DNA from: Phragmites australis
Taxonomy: Eukaryota > Streptophyta > Magnoliopsida > Poales > Poaceae
Direction of reading: 5' to 3'
DNA: 64,000 bases
Assembly: GCF_958298935.1 (NCBI RefSeq)
Contig: NC_084927.1
Coordinates: forward strand, 37,700,501-37,764,500
Within the stretch, counting starts at the first letter, position 1. Every line of letters begins with the position of its first letter. The notes below the pieces were generated by a model. It made no database searches and was not told the origin of the DNA. It saw only the letters and a list, made by a program, of their open reading frames with translations. Shown here piece by piece: positions 1 to 12,628 of the stretch. The position numbers and the translations under genes were made by a program.

Positions 1-1
1 G

Positions 2-472
2 AAGCAGCAGCTGGAGTGCCCGCGCTGCCGATCCACCAACACCAAGTTCTGCTACTACAACAACTACAGCACGGCGCAGCCGCGCCACTTCTGCCGCGCC
101 TGCCGCCGCTACTGGACGCACGGCGGCACGCTGCGCGACGTCCCGGTCGGCGGTGCCTCCCGCCGCAGCGGGAGCAAGCGGCGCAGGGTCTCCGCCGAGC
201 CGTCGTCCGCGTCCTCGCCGCCGCAAACGACAACGCGGGTCGAGGGCTCGTGGCCGGACCTCGCGACCAACTTCCCGTTCCTCAGTGACGGCAGCTTCTT
301 GCCGCAGTTCGATCTCGGCGTTGCACCGGCAGCGTTTTTGTGGCCGTCGGTAGTCTCGGATTTTTATGACGGGCTCGCTCCGTGGGACGATGGAATAGGC
401 GCCGACGGTGTGACGGGCGCGTGGGGCGACATCACCGGCCTCGAGCTCAGCTGGCCACCGCCGGGCAACTGA
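2..472 (+). CDS. Dof-type zinc finger transcription factor (5' truncated by window edge)
   Basis: The reading frame is open from the first bases of the window to a TGA at 470-472 and gives about 156 residues. It begins inside the Dof domain. The C-x2-C-x21-C-x2-C zinc ligands are visible (CPRC near the start, later CRAC), followed by [17 protein letters not shown], the hallmark of plant Dof domains. These proteins bind AAAG core sites in DNA and act in the nucleus. The basic stretch SKRRR after the domain could serve in nuclear import. The C-terminal tail is short, acidic and aromatic ([12 protein letters not shown]) and ends ELSWPPPGN, which may be an activation region (inference). The N-terminus and promoter lie outside the window, so I do not assign a subfamily. 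The family call is very safe. Confidence 0.95.
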   Translation, partial: KQQLECPRCRSTNTKFCYYNNYSTAQPRHFCRACRRYWTHGGTLRDVPVGGASRRSGSKRRRVSAEPSSASSPPQTTTRVEGSWPDLATNFPFLSDGSFLPQFDLGVAPAAFLWPSVVSDFYDGLAPWDDGIGADGVTGAWGDITGLELSWPPPGN

Positions 473-1438
473 TCAAGGCAGCCGGTCTAGCAGCGCGACC
501 TCAGGTAGTGTCCTTCCCAGTATGTTTTGCCGAGCTAGGAATGTAACCAGCTCAATTCTCTGATGACTCCACTGTTTCTTCTCGTGCTCATTACGAAATG
601 AAGCGGTAATTATTACTTAAATCAGTGAGCCGTGATCTGTAGCTAGAGCAAGTAACATATGTGCAGTGATTGTGACAATAAAATTACACACTTGCTAATG
701 TTTATGTGCCTGAAACTTCGGAATCCTTCTGGTGATGGTGTGAACATGCGCCGGAGAAGAAAAAAGGCTGACGGCGAGGTTAGCGGGCAGGGTTCCAGTG
801 GGTTCACCGAGTGCGTCCACGGGCTGGCCTGAGGGTGGTGGGCGGTGTTAGCGCGGTCGTGGATGGCGAATCCGGTGGCAGGAGAGCCGGAGACAATAGG
901 GGGTGAGCAAACGCAAGATTTGAGCGTTGGGGGAGAAATAAAAAAAAAATAGGTGGGCGTCGGGAGATTGAAGATAGGCCGTGAGAAAAGAAGAGATTTC
1001 AGGCGGTTAAAAATTAGTATCGCCCATAAAAAATTTTCAGAACAGCATTGTGTTCTTCAGTCAAGCATGTACTATCATGCTGATAGCTAGACAACACAAT
1101 GCTGAACAGCATTGATTGCTCAAGCAAAACATAAGGACAGGGAGGAATGGAAGTAAACTGCAAACGCAATTCGTGTATGTGAAAACATCTTCGTATGTCA
1201 CTGTATAAGGAAAGAAGTAAAATATGAACAAATAAAGGTATTGGGTGCACAAAGCTTTGTATCAACAGTGAGAATGATAGTGTGGTTTGAAGTGAGCTCT
1301 TGAAGCATCCAACCAGACAGCGAAACAGAAGGAAAAAAAAAGAACTTTTAGTAAAAGGCCCTAGGACAACCGTTAAAGAACTAACGATATGATCTATACA
1401 GTAAATGAACCAAACAACTCTGCGTAATCACACTAGCT
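473..1438. other. Intergenic region between two convergent genes
   Basis: This holds the Dof 3' UTR on the left and the 3' UTR of the WD40 gene (minus strand) on the right. The open frames at 1014-1265 have no family resemblance that I can see. I find no RNA gene or repeat here. Confidence 0.6.
677..682 (+). promoter_or_regulatory. Putative polyadenylation signal of the Dof gene
   Basis: An AATAAA hexamer lies about 205 bp after the Dof stop codon in AT-rich sequence. This is a normal distance for a plant 3' UTR. Plant signals are loose, so this is a candidate only. Confidence 0.45.
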
Positions 1439-4400
1439 TTACACCTGAACTGGGAAGCCAAAATTCTGGAACACCCTGATTTCGCCTCCCCGTCCAGCAG
1501 TGACAATCACCAAGCCCCACGCTGACCGGCGCTGAACATCCATAGCTCCAATGCAAATATCGGATGAGCAGTGACCGGGACTGCTCTTGGCAGAGGGTAA
1601 TTTTTCGTCAGGCCAGGATGTGGATGCTCCATCAACTGGATGTTTTCTGCCGCTTCTGCTCACACCTTCGCAAACTGGGCTCTCATTGTATCTATTATCA
1701 GCCGCATCCGAATTGTGCTCAGTGTTGTCTACAGGGACGTCTCGGCCAGAGTTCACTGCTTCATCTGCATCACTGTGTCTGCTGCTACGAGATCCAAACG
1801 AACTTCTGGCTTCAGCACCGGGCCATGTGATAGCTACAGTCACGTCATGGCAGTGGAAGTGCTCATATGAGTTGGTTACATCAACTGCACTCCTGCTCCT
1901 GCTCGGGTAGGAACTGTTGTCATGTCTCCAGACATAGACATGGGAGTCCTCACTTGCACAGATTACATATTTCCCATTCGGAGCTACAGAAGCTGAGATT
2001 TGGCTGCTCGTGTTGCGGAACCCTGATGAAAGGATTAAACATCGAGTGATTGTTAAATTCCGACACTAGCACATCACAAAGGCAAGAACTATGTTCCCCC
2101 AAGATACAAACAGAAATCAGATGTGTAGGATTACATTATTACTGTTCTTTATATTTGGTAAACAATTCACGTAATTGATCTAAAACATGAATCGTACATG
2201 ATTTACGATGGCAGGAGAATGAGAAATTACCTTTAAATTTGTGAACCAATTCATCGCCATTAACAACACGGATTCTTGAATCTGCAGAAGTAATCAGAAC
2301 TTCCGAGGAGCTTCCAGGAGCAAACTGTTGCATGAAACACAGATATTCAACTAAGTAATAGACACCAAGATCACATTGGAGGCATCATTAATGTATCCCT
2401 TCTAGAGTCCAAAATCACCAAAGATAAGAATGTGTCATTCTTAACCCCCACCCCCCAAAAAAAGGCTAGGAAATGCATGCTCCATGCTATGTACCTGGAA
2501 GCCAGTTATCTTCTTCTGGCCAGACTTCTTTTTCCTGATTCTTAAATCAATCTGACTTTTGTATTGAAGCTTCTTCTCTGCAATCATTAAAGAAATGCGT
2601 GGACTTATCATCTGAGGAAGCGGAACTCTCAATGTTACTATAATTTTACTGGTGTCTAACATATACAGAATCCATAGCAAAGATTGAAAAAAAATTATGT
2701 GTGAGAGCAAGAGTGTCATACCAGATGTATCGAATATATGACAGCTTCCTTTGTGAGAACCCACCAGTGCAACCTTCAAAGACCACAGAGAAATATAAGC
2801 ATGTCTAGTTTTATGGTAAAAATAAATATTTAATAGAAAGAAACTACTTCAACCTGTCCATCAGGGGAATAACAAGCAGCGGTAACCATCTCATGAAGAT
2901 CATTCCAATCCTCAATCTTACGATCTTGGACATTCCAGATGCGAACTTTCTCATCCAGTGATCCACTAATGAAGAAGTTATCATCTACAGGATTGAACTG
3001 GATGCAAGTCACTGCAAAAAGGTTGATTGCAAAAAAGCAAGTCAATCCTCTGGCTGGTCCAAATTCCAAACAAATACTTATAGTACTGAGGAGAAAAAGA
3101 GAATGCCCCTTTCTTTTAAGAAAAAGAAGATGCCGTAACAAATGGATAGAAATTTATCCAGCGACTAAACTCACCATAGTCTGTATGTGAGAATGTTTTC
3201 AAACAGGTACTGGTAGTAATGTCCCAGAGTTTAACCGTTTTGTCCATTGAGGATGAGAGCAAGTACTGCAAAGGAAAAGGACCGGCGAAAACTTAGTGCC
3301 TCCAAAGAGTGGAATCTTTTCTCAAGTTCAAACTAGGGTTTCCCCCTAGTTTATCCTTATTTGTTAGCAACTATGCGTGCACATTATGCTGAGTGGCCCT
3401 CATCTCTGTACCCCACTCAAACTGAAACAAGCCACGTTATTAAAAGCGCATTCAAAAGCAGAGAGGTAACAGTATCAAGCTTATGGTATTTTTCAGAGTA
3501 CAAATGTGGTTCTGCATATGACACAACTAAAAAAAAACTTCCAGACCAAGCTGCAAGTGTACTGCATGAATGAATGTCAATGAAAGCTCACAGTGGACAC
3601 GGAAGGCTGATTTGCTGCTCATGCATTTGAGCACTACATAGACCCAGCATATGAGGTGTTACTAGTAATGTTATGCAAATAAGTAGGGTACAATTGCAAC
3701 TATAATTGATATTATCGGACACAAAGAACAACAACTACTTTTGATGGTGACAATAAGTGTAATTAAGAGCTGCAAGGCTAGCATTTGTTAAAGTAGCTTC
3801 TGCATGGCTTATCAAACCATGAATTACAATAGTATATTGTACACAGCATTTGGGATCCATGAACCACGTAGTATGTGGTAGCCATGTTTTGTCAGGACAG
3901 ACATATTGAGCGTAAAGGGTTCAACAGGTCCAATATACAATACATGATTTCAAGTGTTTGCTAATTGATCATCGAGTGCCACTTTTTACAAGACCTAAAG
4001 TGTCAAAAAGAAACACACAGCAATGACCTGGGACCTTTATTATTGTTGTTGTTTTCTCATCATCTTTTTAGTGGGATCTTGTGGGTTTCATCTACCTCAA
4101 CACAGTAATTGTTGTTGTTAATGACCTACTTATGGGGCAATACCCGAGTCGAACCCAATTAGGAAGATATGGTGGAAGATCAGCTAAATCCCATCACTTG
4201 AACTATATTATGTGCATCCTGAAAATCTTCCCAGATAAACTACCATAACAGTACTGCTAAAACAATCTAAAAGAAACCAACCATAGTTAATTAGTCAAAA
4301 CCGTGCAACACATCTTTAGGTCCGTATTAGTATTTTTTTTCTTTACTGGACATGGAAATGGCATCACATTTTCACACATAAGCTAATGTAGTCAAAGTGC

Positions 4401-6137
4401 AAATCAAATTACAAGCAACAAGATAAACTCATTCAGTATCTATGCAAAAGAAGTGAATGCTTCATCAGTGCGAGAACTGTAGTTCTCAACAACCAGGTCT
4501 CCTGTTCTATTGGCAACATGCAGTGTAATACATGCTGAAACCTATGTCCAATTTCCCATGGCAACACGGCAAACATGTCTTGTTTGCAACATGGTGCATT
4601 GATTTGGTTTTTACCTATGCTGACAATCATGGTCCTTACAACCATACTAGACATCATCAGAAACGAACAAGACTATCGTTTCTGTCCTGAAGAACACGGC
4701 AGTGTGATTATTGGTTAAGATGTTTCAGGATGTACCAAAAGTACCAGTAAAAAAATGCTTGAGCAGTTGAACATTCAATAGAAGATCACAAATTCGCACC
4801 TGGGATTTGGACCATGACAGATCAAGGACATCAGCGGCATGCCCCAGGAGTGAGCAAAGAGGCTTGTCTCTGAAACCAAACACACACTCAGGCACAACTA
4901 GATGATCAGACCCCACAGACTTCCGATTGCTCTGCTTCCTCGGTCTACTCTTCTTCTCCACATAGCCCCCGTCAGCGCAGGTCGATGACAGTGCTGCAAT
5001 CTCCGGTGAGCCATTCCCAACGACAGCAATAAACGGGCTACAGCCACCACCATTCTCCTTTGTCACCGAAGCTTCCCCGAGAAACTCACCCTTTCTCTCT
5101 CCCTCCGACACCTCCCACACATGGATCAGACGGTCCTCCCCAGCAGTTGCAAGGTATCGTCCATCCAAGCTGAAGTTGATGCACCACACAGAGCCCGAGT
5201 GGGCAGCCAATTCCTGCGTCATGAACAGGCCGGTGAGTTCCTTGCATGTCTTCCCGTACTGCCGTACCCGGATCCTCCCCGCATTGCGCGAGCCGGTGCC
5301 ATCAAGGCTGTCATCGGTAGCAGAGCTCAGGCGCCGCGCTTCCCTCTCCTTCTTCTCCTTCTCCTTCTCCTTCTCCCCTTCCTCGGTGCTGCGGCGCCCG
5401 TACGCGACACTGCCCGCCAGGTGCCTGATGCCGCGCAGCCAGCCTCCAGGCTTCCTCCGGGGCTTGGACGCAGGGGCGGCGTGTTCTGAGGTGGACGAGG
5501 ACGTGGTGGTTGTTGCCCGGCGCATGAGCTCGCACACGATTGGGGAGCGGCCAACGCAGAGCTCGAACTCCTCGAAGGTGAGCTGGCGGCCAGTACCCAC
5601 CTCCCGTACCACCTCCTCATGCACCTCCCCGACCTCGAACTCCGTTCCATCGTCCAGGTTCCGGATCCGGCATTGCTCCCCGCCGCCGGCGCTGGGGTTC
5701 CGCGCCAGCGGCGGCTTCCCGAGCCCAGCGGATCTGGGCTCCTCCACAGACGCCTCCAGCAACGCCGGCCAGGGCGGAGGCGAGGAGGGGGGAGACGTGT
5801 AAGGGGACGGCGAACGCGGGGAGCGACGCGGCGAGGGAGGCGGCAGTGGCTCGGATGAGAGGCCGAGGCGTTGGAGCAGGAGGCGGCGGCGCTCCTCGAC
5901 GGAGGTGGGCTCGGAGATCCAGACGTCGTACGCGGAAGAGGACGCGTGCGGAGGCGGGTGGTGGTGGTGGCGTCTGCGGCGGCGGTAGTCAGCGTCGTCG
6001 TCGGAGGCGGAGGCGGAGGAGCAGGAGGAGGAGGAGGAGAGGATCCGATCGAGCGACTCGTAGAACTCCTCCTGCTCCGCCTCCTCGCCCGCCGCCGCCG
6101 GATCCAGGTCCGGCGCCCGCGTCGCCGCCTCCGGCAT
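1439..6137 (-). CDS. WD40 repeat protein, WDR44-like (plant), seven exons
   Basis: Joined exons on the minus strand are 6137-4800, 3265-3175, 3011-2854, 2773-2722, 2577-2495, 2324-2231 and 2022-1439. Every junction is GT-AG and the joined frame gives 799 residues. The N-terminal ~330 residues are low complexity (Ser-rich, His-rich, Pro-rich) with a conserved YDVWISEP patch and a CRIRNLDDGTEFEV segment. WD repeats follow: HSGSVWCINFSLDGRYLATAGED and HVWEV; LLGHAADVLDLSWSKSQ continuing to DKTVKLWDI; then HTDYVTCIQFNP, GSLDEKVRIWNV, GSHKGSCHIFD, ITSADSRIRVV and ASEDSHVYVWR. WDR44-type proteins are scaffolds. In animals WDR44 binds RAB11, but the role of the plant members is not established. I start at the first ATG (6137); the frame runs further upstream only through a TTG. 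Intron 1 is about 1.5 kb. Confidence 0.9.
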
Positions 6138-6230
6138 TGCGACTGGGGGCTCCGGCTCCCCTTCGCCTCCGGCAGGGGCAATCACTAGGCGGGGCGGCGA
6201 GAAGCGGGGGAGGAGCCCGCCCAAATGGCG

Positions 6231-6237
6231 ATTTATA
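6231..6237 (-). promoter_or_regulatory. Candidate TATA box of the WDR44-like gene
   Basis: Minus-strand TATAAAT lies about 95 bp upstream of the ATG at 6137, which leaves room for a 5' UTR of roughly 60 bases. It sits at the sharp change from GC-rich exon to AT-rich upstream DNA. Confidence 0.5.
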
Positions 6238-6239
6238 TG

Positions 6240-8617
6240 GGAGATTTTTGTTTCGTGTTGTTTATCGTGCCGTTGTTTGCTACTGCCGCTGCTGCGTGCG
6301 GAGGCGTCCGTCTAGTCCAGTCCAGTTGGAGGAGGGAGAGGGAAGCCGACCCAAGTCGACACCTTCGCTACTAGCGTGATTTGTTTCTCGTATTAATTAA
6401 AAGTCTTAATTTATATGGATGGAATAAGTAGGTTATGTGAAAATATATTGAAAAGTTATACTTGTTAAAAAAATAATATTTAATTAGTTGTATCTGTCTA
6501 AATAGTTTGAGCTGAATTTTTATTTAATTAATAATCGAATTTGAGATCGTAAGAGCGTTTGAGATTTGAGACTATAATTGATTGATCTTATAAAAATAAT
6601 TTGTGACACTGATAAGTAAATCTGTTTGTAGAAACGGATGCTAGAGTCTGTATTTATCAAATTAGACTATAACGTACTGCATTTGTCAGACTAATTAAAA
6701 CAGAACATATAAATCACTAAATATGTTTCTTTCTCAGATTAGATATATCCATCGAACCATGATGATCTCGAGCAACTAATCACACACTACGAGGTCATCT
6801 CCCTCGCTTCGGCGGGTTTGGATTTGGCACGACCTCGCTGCTCGGCCTCGGCACGTCCAGCTGAAGCTGATCCCGACAATGACAGGTAGGCCCAAGCAAA
6901 ATATCTCGCTAAAAGTAGTGGATTTCCGTGTGAGATCATGCTGAGTATTCGCACACTGAAACACGCTATTTTACTTGAGTTGCTTCATGAAAAGAATTGT
7001 AGCAGCCAAACTTGAAGTCGTCATTGTAAGCTCGTTATCTAAACGTCCCGCGTTTTAGATAACGGAGTAGCATCTGGACTCCGCATAAGTTTATGCAGCT
7101 CCTCGTTACATTTAAAGTTTATAGATTAAAATAAAATAATTTAAGTCTCTATTTTAGTTTTTAAAAAAAAGCAAAATAACTAACGCAAATACTACTTAGT
7201 ATATCCTCAATTTTAGCTCACGAATTTATAAAGCTCCAAATACAACCCTGAATATGATACGGCTAGATGGTCCTATCGTGATGTTGGTTGGGAGGAATGC
7301 GTGGAATAGATGACATGGCGAGGTCTGTTGAGCGGTGGGGCACAAGGACGGTAGAGAAAGGGACGCGAGAAACAGTGCGACGCGAGAGGTGTCCTTAGCT
7401 CAACTAAAAAACAAAAGTCACGTCAGCGTTTTTTGTTAGATATTTAGAACAAGACAGAAAAATTGATGTCAATGGAACATAAAAGATGATATACATGGAG
7501 GAGAGTCAAGTTCATATTGACTTTTAAACTGCTCTCTCTTCTTTTTCATTTTGAACAGAGATAGATAGATAGATAGCTGTTTGACAATGGCGACCTCTCA
7601 ACCAATTGATGAACATCTGATCCCCAAATAATTAGACTGTAATCCCTTTCTTTTGAACAGAGGGGCATGCAGCTGTTTGAACTGAAATGGCAGGAGTGCT
7701 CTTGAACCGCAGGCAAACTGGACGGGAGGCTATATTTTGCGTTGCGGGCGGTACAGTTGGTGAAGTTTGGCAGGTGGATGGAAATGGCGCAGAAGCTGGC
7801 TGCTGCTGCTGCTAGCGTGCAATGCAATAATGGAGGAGCCGGAGCCGGAGCCGGAGGCACGTTGGCGATGCTTTTTATCAGCAGGTCAATGGCTAGCTGG
7901 TTGGCTTAATCCTCTGCTCAGCCCCCATGGATCTCAACTCTGATTGCAGAGGACAGCCAGGCCAGCTTTGTTAGTACCACCTCTTCTTCTTCCTAGTCCC
8001 ATTTTTAATATCTTAATCCATGGCTCATGCCCACCAACCACGCGGCTGCGTGCTAATAGAAAAACAGGGAGAGCACGTTCCAGGATTTCATTTGGCTGGA
8101 TTACATGTAATTTCATAGTTAGCAGGTCCTGATTAGATTCCAGCCTAGATCGTTGACATGCATATATGCCTGATCATCAGCTTCGTTCGTTCGAAATGGA
8201 TGGCACATGCATCCAGTTGGTGCTAAAAGGAAGGAATTGAATCCGAAGAAGAAGATCACATCGCGCACGCCCGGGTTAGGTTATCTTAGCTGTACAGAAC
8301 AAGAGTTTCACAGCAGATAATCTTGCATGATCAAACGTGGAAGCTTTGGGGACAGGACAACGAAATACTGGTGCACCTCTGCAAGGACTGCATCTTCAAA
8401 AGGGATATTTGGGCATGCGTTGCTATTTGGTATGCATTAAGAGATCGGCCAAGCTTTCGGGATTACAATACAATTAGGGCATGGTGACATCGGGCAATCA
8501 GAAGAATAGACAAAGGCACTGGGAACAAATTTAATAGGATTACAATCTATTTTTGGTAAAACATTTGGAATGAGCGAAACCAAAGAACTTTTCAGCACGA
8601 AGCACTCACATCAACTT
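6240..8617. other. Intergenic, AT-rich; no gene seen
   Basis: This is the upstream region of the WDR44-like gene. It contains a 32-bp inverted repeat at 7033-7064 and a short GATA-type microsatellite near 7559-7577. The open frames here are short and resemble no family I know. Confidence 0.6.
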
Positions 8618-8776
8618 AGGTATCATGCAAGTCGAGCGTAGCTCGATTGGTATACCCCCGTCGAGGAGCCGACCCGCCCGGACTCGAACCCGGACATATG
8701 CATGCTATCCCAGACCACCACGGTGGCACCGGTGGGGCCTTTTGTGGTCTCGCTAAGCTAAAAAAAAAGGTATCAT
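8618..8776 (+). mobile_element. tRNA-derived SINE with target-site duplication
   Basis: The body is about 8627-8767 (141 bp). It carries an A-box-like stretch TAGCTCGATTGGTA near its 5' end, as in tRNA D-arms, and a B-box-like ACTCGAACCC about 45 bp further on. It ends in a run of nine A residues. The 9-bp sequence AGGTATCAT lies directly before it (8618-8626) and is repeated after the poly-A (8768-8776), as expected for LINE-assisted insertion. SINEs are non-coding and transcribed by RNA polymerase III. The B box has two mismatches to consensus, so current activity is doubtful. I do not assign a family. Confidence 0.75.
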
Positions 8777-10074
8777 ACCAAAAGAAAGAGGACATAGATC
8801 GGGCTAGAATGATATTTAGTCATCGGCAATGTGAAGAGCTAGTTGTTGAGTACTAGTCTTTTTTGCTAGTGGTACTGAATGGGATCTCTTTACAGTCCTT
8901 CCGTCTTCCCTTTTGTCACAAGGGGACGCTCAGGGTGCTGGTTGCGTGCTATTGTATCCTTTTGTATGTATAAACCTCTTTATTTTTTTTCTTCTTTTTT
9001 CTTCTAATAAAAAATCGGCAGAGCTCCTACTATTCCTTCGGGAAAAAACATATATGCTAGCTTGGCTATCTTTGTTGACGCATGCAGCAACCGATCTTCA
9101 GGGTAGCCCCCTTTCTACCGGCTGCCACTCCTCTATAGCCTCTAAGTCTTCATTTTTTAAGAGAATAAGGAAAAGAAGCCGAGCATAAGGTGGAAAAAGA
9201 GGTGAAAGAAAAAAAAAATCAGCCCCTCTATGACTTATGTTGCGTCCGTCACCAACACATGTATCCAACCTCTTGCTGCAGTTATTTTTAGATTAATAAA
9301 TATTTCATGATCCGTACCGCGTGTTAGCGTCCAAGCTAAGCACGAGACACCCTCTGATTAGCTGACACATGCACGCACGTATTCTGAGGATGACTTATGA
9401 ACACGTTTACATCGCAAATGGCCATTTTAAAAATATGTTCTTGCATGTTGGAAATGGCATGCGCGTAGCTGGACATGTTTGGAGGGAGCAATTGCTGGAC
9501 AGAGCTAGTTTGTGCTTGCTTTTCCGTGCCGTGGAATCAGGTAGCTATGAAGAATCTTTACTAATTGTACACTACGTAAGATTTTACTGTTGTTACGGAT
9601 TAAACATGATGCTTTTAATTAGTTCCTCTTGCAAAGTAAAAAAAAGTAGCTTTTGAAATATAAGATCATGTTGTTTGGTAAAAAACCCAACCAACCTCTT
9701 TGTCCAAAAGGAAAAAAAAAGAGCCTCCGGAAAAGTCTGGTGCACATTTAGATCTCTTGCTGCCGTTTACTTTGCTGGCTGGACAAGAAAACAGATATTT
9801 GATTGTTTGCTAGCTATTTTGGTGCTTGTGCTTTCTGACTTTTTCGAGTGAGCCAAATCGGCTCTCTGTCAAAAGCAAAGCTAGCATTGCTTGGCAAGAT
9901 GAGACGAGCAAAGAACCAAGCGCGCCCTACAATGCTAGACGTAACTTTAAGTGCTAAAACAAGACTGCAGCAGAAATCATGATAATCGATGACCCTTAGT
10001 TACATATTTATTGTTTAATCAACATACTAGTAACACTGTTTATAACTTATAAGTAGGCATGACCGTATGGGTTA
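8777..10074. other. Intergenic; no gene seen
   Basis: This is unique-looking AT-rich sequence with short A/T homopolymers. The open frames at 8913-9188 and 9369-9656 lack recognisable domains and are treated as chance. Confidence 0.5.
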
Positions 10075-10949
10075 GAACATCTACAAGAGACTTAAAAAAT
10101 CTACTCACTATATCCCTGTATAGTGTCATCCCGATAGAATTCCTCCATATATTGCTTTACTATCCAATATACTCCATGTCTGTTGCCCACTCTCTATATT
10201 TTAACAGCTCTCTTTCCTATCTCACTGATAAATAGACTCACCTGTCATATCATTTCCACTTTCTCTCTTTTTCTTCTCCCTCTCCACTGTTCAGCACACA
10301 ACATGCCGCTCAACATTCAGGACAATGAGGACCTCGTGCACGTCCCGTTCAAACCGGTGTAGTCCAAATCGACTTCGTGAAGTTTTGCATCTCAAGCTCT
10401 CCTCGCTCTGCAACTCAGCAGTGAGCTCTCCTCGCCCAAGCACGGTGAGGTCGAGCGCGACGCGGGTTAGCGACGCTGGGAGCACGGCAGCAGGCGGAGC
10501 CAGGGTACGGCAGGTGGCAGAGGCAAGCAAATGAACGGGTGGGGCTGGGTGTGGTTGTTGCTCATGTGAGGGCAGGGAAGGGGATGGAGACGGCGAGGAC
10601 GGAGCTGCTGGTGCTCGGCGGCCACAGAGTTGCTAGTGCTTGGTAGCCGGGCGAAGGCTGGTGGACTCGGCCACAAAGAAGCCGAAGGGAGCTCCCACGG
10701 AGAAGCAAGAGGGAGCGGCTCGCGTGCCGGGGGGGGGGGTGGCAAAGGCTTCTGCATTTTTTGTCGGGGATGGGGAGCGTCGATAGGGATTCTGACTCGC
10801 TCCCGAGAAGTAGCTAGTCGATGGTCACGGATAGGGAGTCGCTAAACATGTAGAGTGGGATAGCTAATCTATTATAGCTCATTTTTCGATCCAACTCTTC
10901 AAATTTAGCTATAAGGAGTTTGATAGTTAATTTTTTGAAGATGCTCTTA
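10075..10949. mobile_element. Possible TIR transposon (non-autonomous) with GC-rich interior
   Basis: The left end reads AGAACATCTACAAGAGA. The inverted right end reads AGAGCATCTTCAAAAAA, so the two are imperfect terminal inverted repeats of the GAGCATCT-C-AA type common in grass genomes. The interior changes from AT-rich flanks to a GC-rich centre (10290-10840), as in elements that have captured host sequence. I could not find a clean target-site duplication, so ends and superfamily are uncertain. Confidence 0.4.
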
Positions 10950-12628
10950 GGTTGCTACCTAAGAGCAGTACAGCACAGTAGAGTAGACAGGCGTTGGCCC
11001 CAAGCCCTACCACCATTTCTCCATGGATGCATGCATGATTCATCAAGCTCTGGTCAGAGAGAGTGGTCACGTACTCACGCATGTCGATTGTCCTGTTCTG
11101 GGGCCTACGTTTACCTAGCTCCGGGTCGAGCCTTGACGCCTTGTAACTTGGAGCGGAAATCATGTGCAGCTACATACCCAGCTGCGACAGAGAAAGGCAA
11201 AAGGCAAAGGCAAGCAGCGATCCATCCATCCATGGGAAATGCATGCAGGGCAGACCCCTTGATCCATCCACGTTCATGGCTGCGGCCGTGTCACATCGAC
11301 CGATCCCTGGAGGTGCTGGGGAAGCTGGCCGCTAGCTTCTCTGAGCCAGCCAGCGGATCGTCGCCATATGTATGAAGAACAGTTCTGCAGTGCAAGTGCT
11401 CTTACTGTACTACGATTGATCATGGATGGATGGATGGATGGATGGGTGGCACTGATTGATGAAGAGCGCCATCAATTCGAAAAGCGAGGCAGGACTTCAC
11501 TTTCCCCCTATTGCTCCTGGCCATGACCGAGATCCAGAGTCCAGACCAACCACGATGTGACGGAGCTACTCTGATCAAGGATCTAATAAGCTAGCACAAA
11601 TGCACAATCAGGCGTACATATTTTACAGGACGACGATAGGAGGAGACAAGACAGACAGACAGTGCATATATGTTCGATTTGATCGCAAGGTAGAACGTGA
11701 TCGAGGAGCGATTCTTTCGGTTCAGGCATCCAATCAAGGTTGCAAATTGATCCGATTCCGATCCTCCAGTCACATCAGGTGAAAACTTGTAAAGCCGGAT
11801 TCGGTGCCAGAAAAGAACATCCCGACGGATGCGCATGAGCAGACACAGCAGAAGGCATGCTTCCTCCGTCAGACCGCAACCGCCGCCGCTGTCGCCGGCA
11901 GACACGCGCATCCTCGTCTTATACAACGAGCGAGCCTGTGTCGTCGAGCCAGGCTACCCGGCGCCGGCAGTTAACAGCGGCGAGACACGGCCTTGCCGGA
12001 CCGCACAGGGACACGCCAAGATGCGGCCTTGCCATGCAGGGGACAGCCGGGGATGAGAGAACATGCTATTTTCTGTCTCTCACACGGTGAAGAGAGTGAA
12101 AATTTTACATGGCGATCGATGACGACGACCGCCACCGACCACGTCTCGGTCCCCCAGCTCCCAAACCAGATGCTCGGAATCGCAGTCTTTGAGTGTGACT
12201 GTGTGAGCAGATTTCAATGGCGGCATAAACAAAGGTTCGCTGCTCACCGGGAGTAGGAAATTTCTGCAGATCCATGATTCCGTACGGAGCTGCATGGTTT
12301 GGGTGTAGATCGAGATTACCGAAAGATTATCTTGCCAGCAGTTAACAGACACAGGAACGGGGCCAATCTCATCTCCGCATTACATGATTCCTTCTGAATG
12401 TATGCACAGAAAAATCCATTCCAGCCGAGTAAGGTATGTTCTGTTCCTGACAGAACTACGGGGATGAGATTCACACGCAGCACAAGGCAACAACACGTCA
12501 CAGTACTATCACACACCGGTCAAGGACTGGTGGAACACGCCCGATCTGGGCATCGACGAATGTACAGGCAGCCAAGCCATGCACTCCTAGAAACGGACGA
12601 TGAGGCACCGGTGACGAGAACCGGGTGG
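10950..12628. other. Intergenic / downstream region of the DUF1218 gene; includes a TGGA microsatellite
   Basis: The TGGA tetranucleotide is repeated about six times at 11422-11445. The part next to 12628 is the probable 3' UTR of the minus-strand DUF1218 gene. The GC-rich frames at 11829-12256 show no family features. Confidence 0.5.

Noticed and set aside
6138..6224. N-terminal extension of the WDR44-like protein beginning at 6224
   Set aside because: The codon at 6224-6222 is TTG and there is no ATG in this part of the frame. The ATG at 6137 fits a TATA box about 95 bp upstream.
5121..6379. Long open frames on the plus strand and in other minus frames across the first exon of the WDR44-like gene
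   Set aside because: They are shadows of a GC-rich, low-complexity exon. Only the frame with WD40 motifs splices coherently to six further exons.
8631..8705. Functional tRNA gene
   Set aside because: A-box and B-box-like pieces exist, but no acceptor stem or cloverleaf forms. The poly-A tail and duplicated flanks mark it as a SINE.
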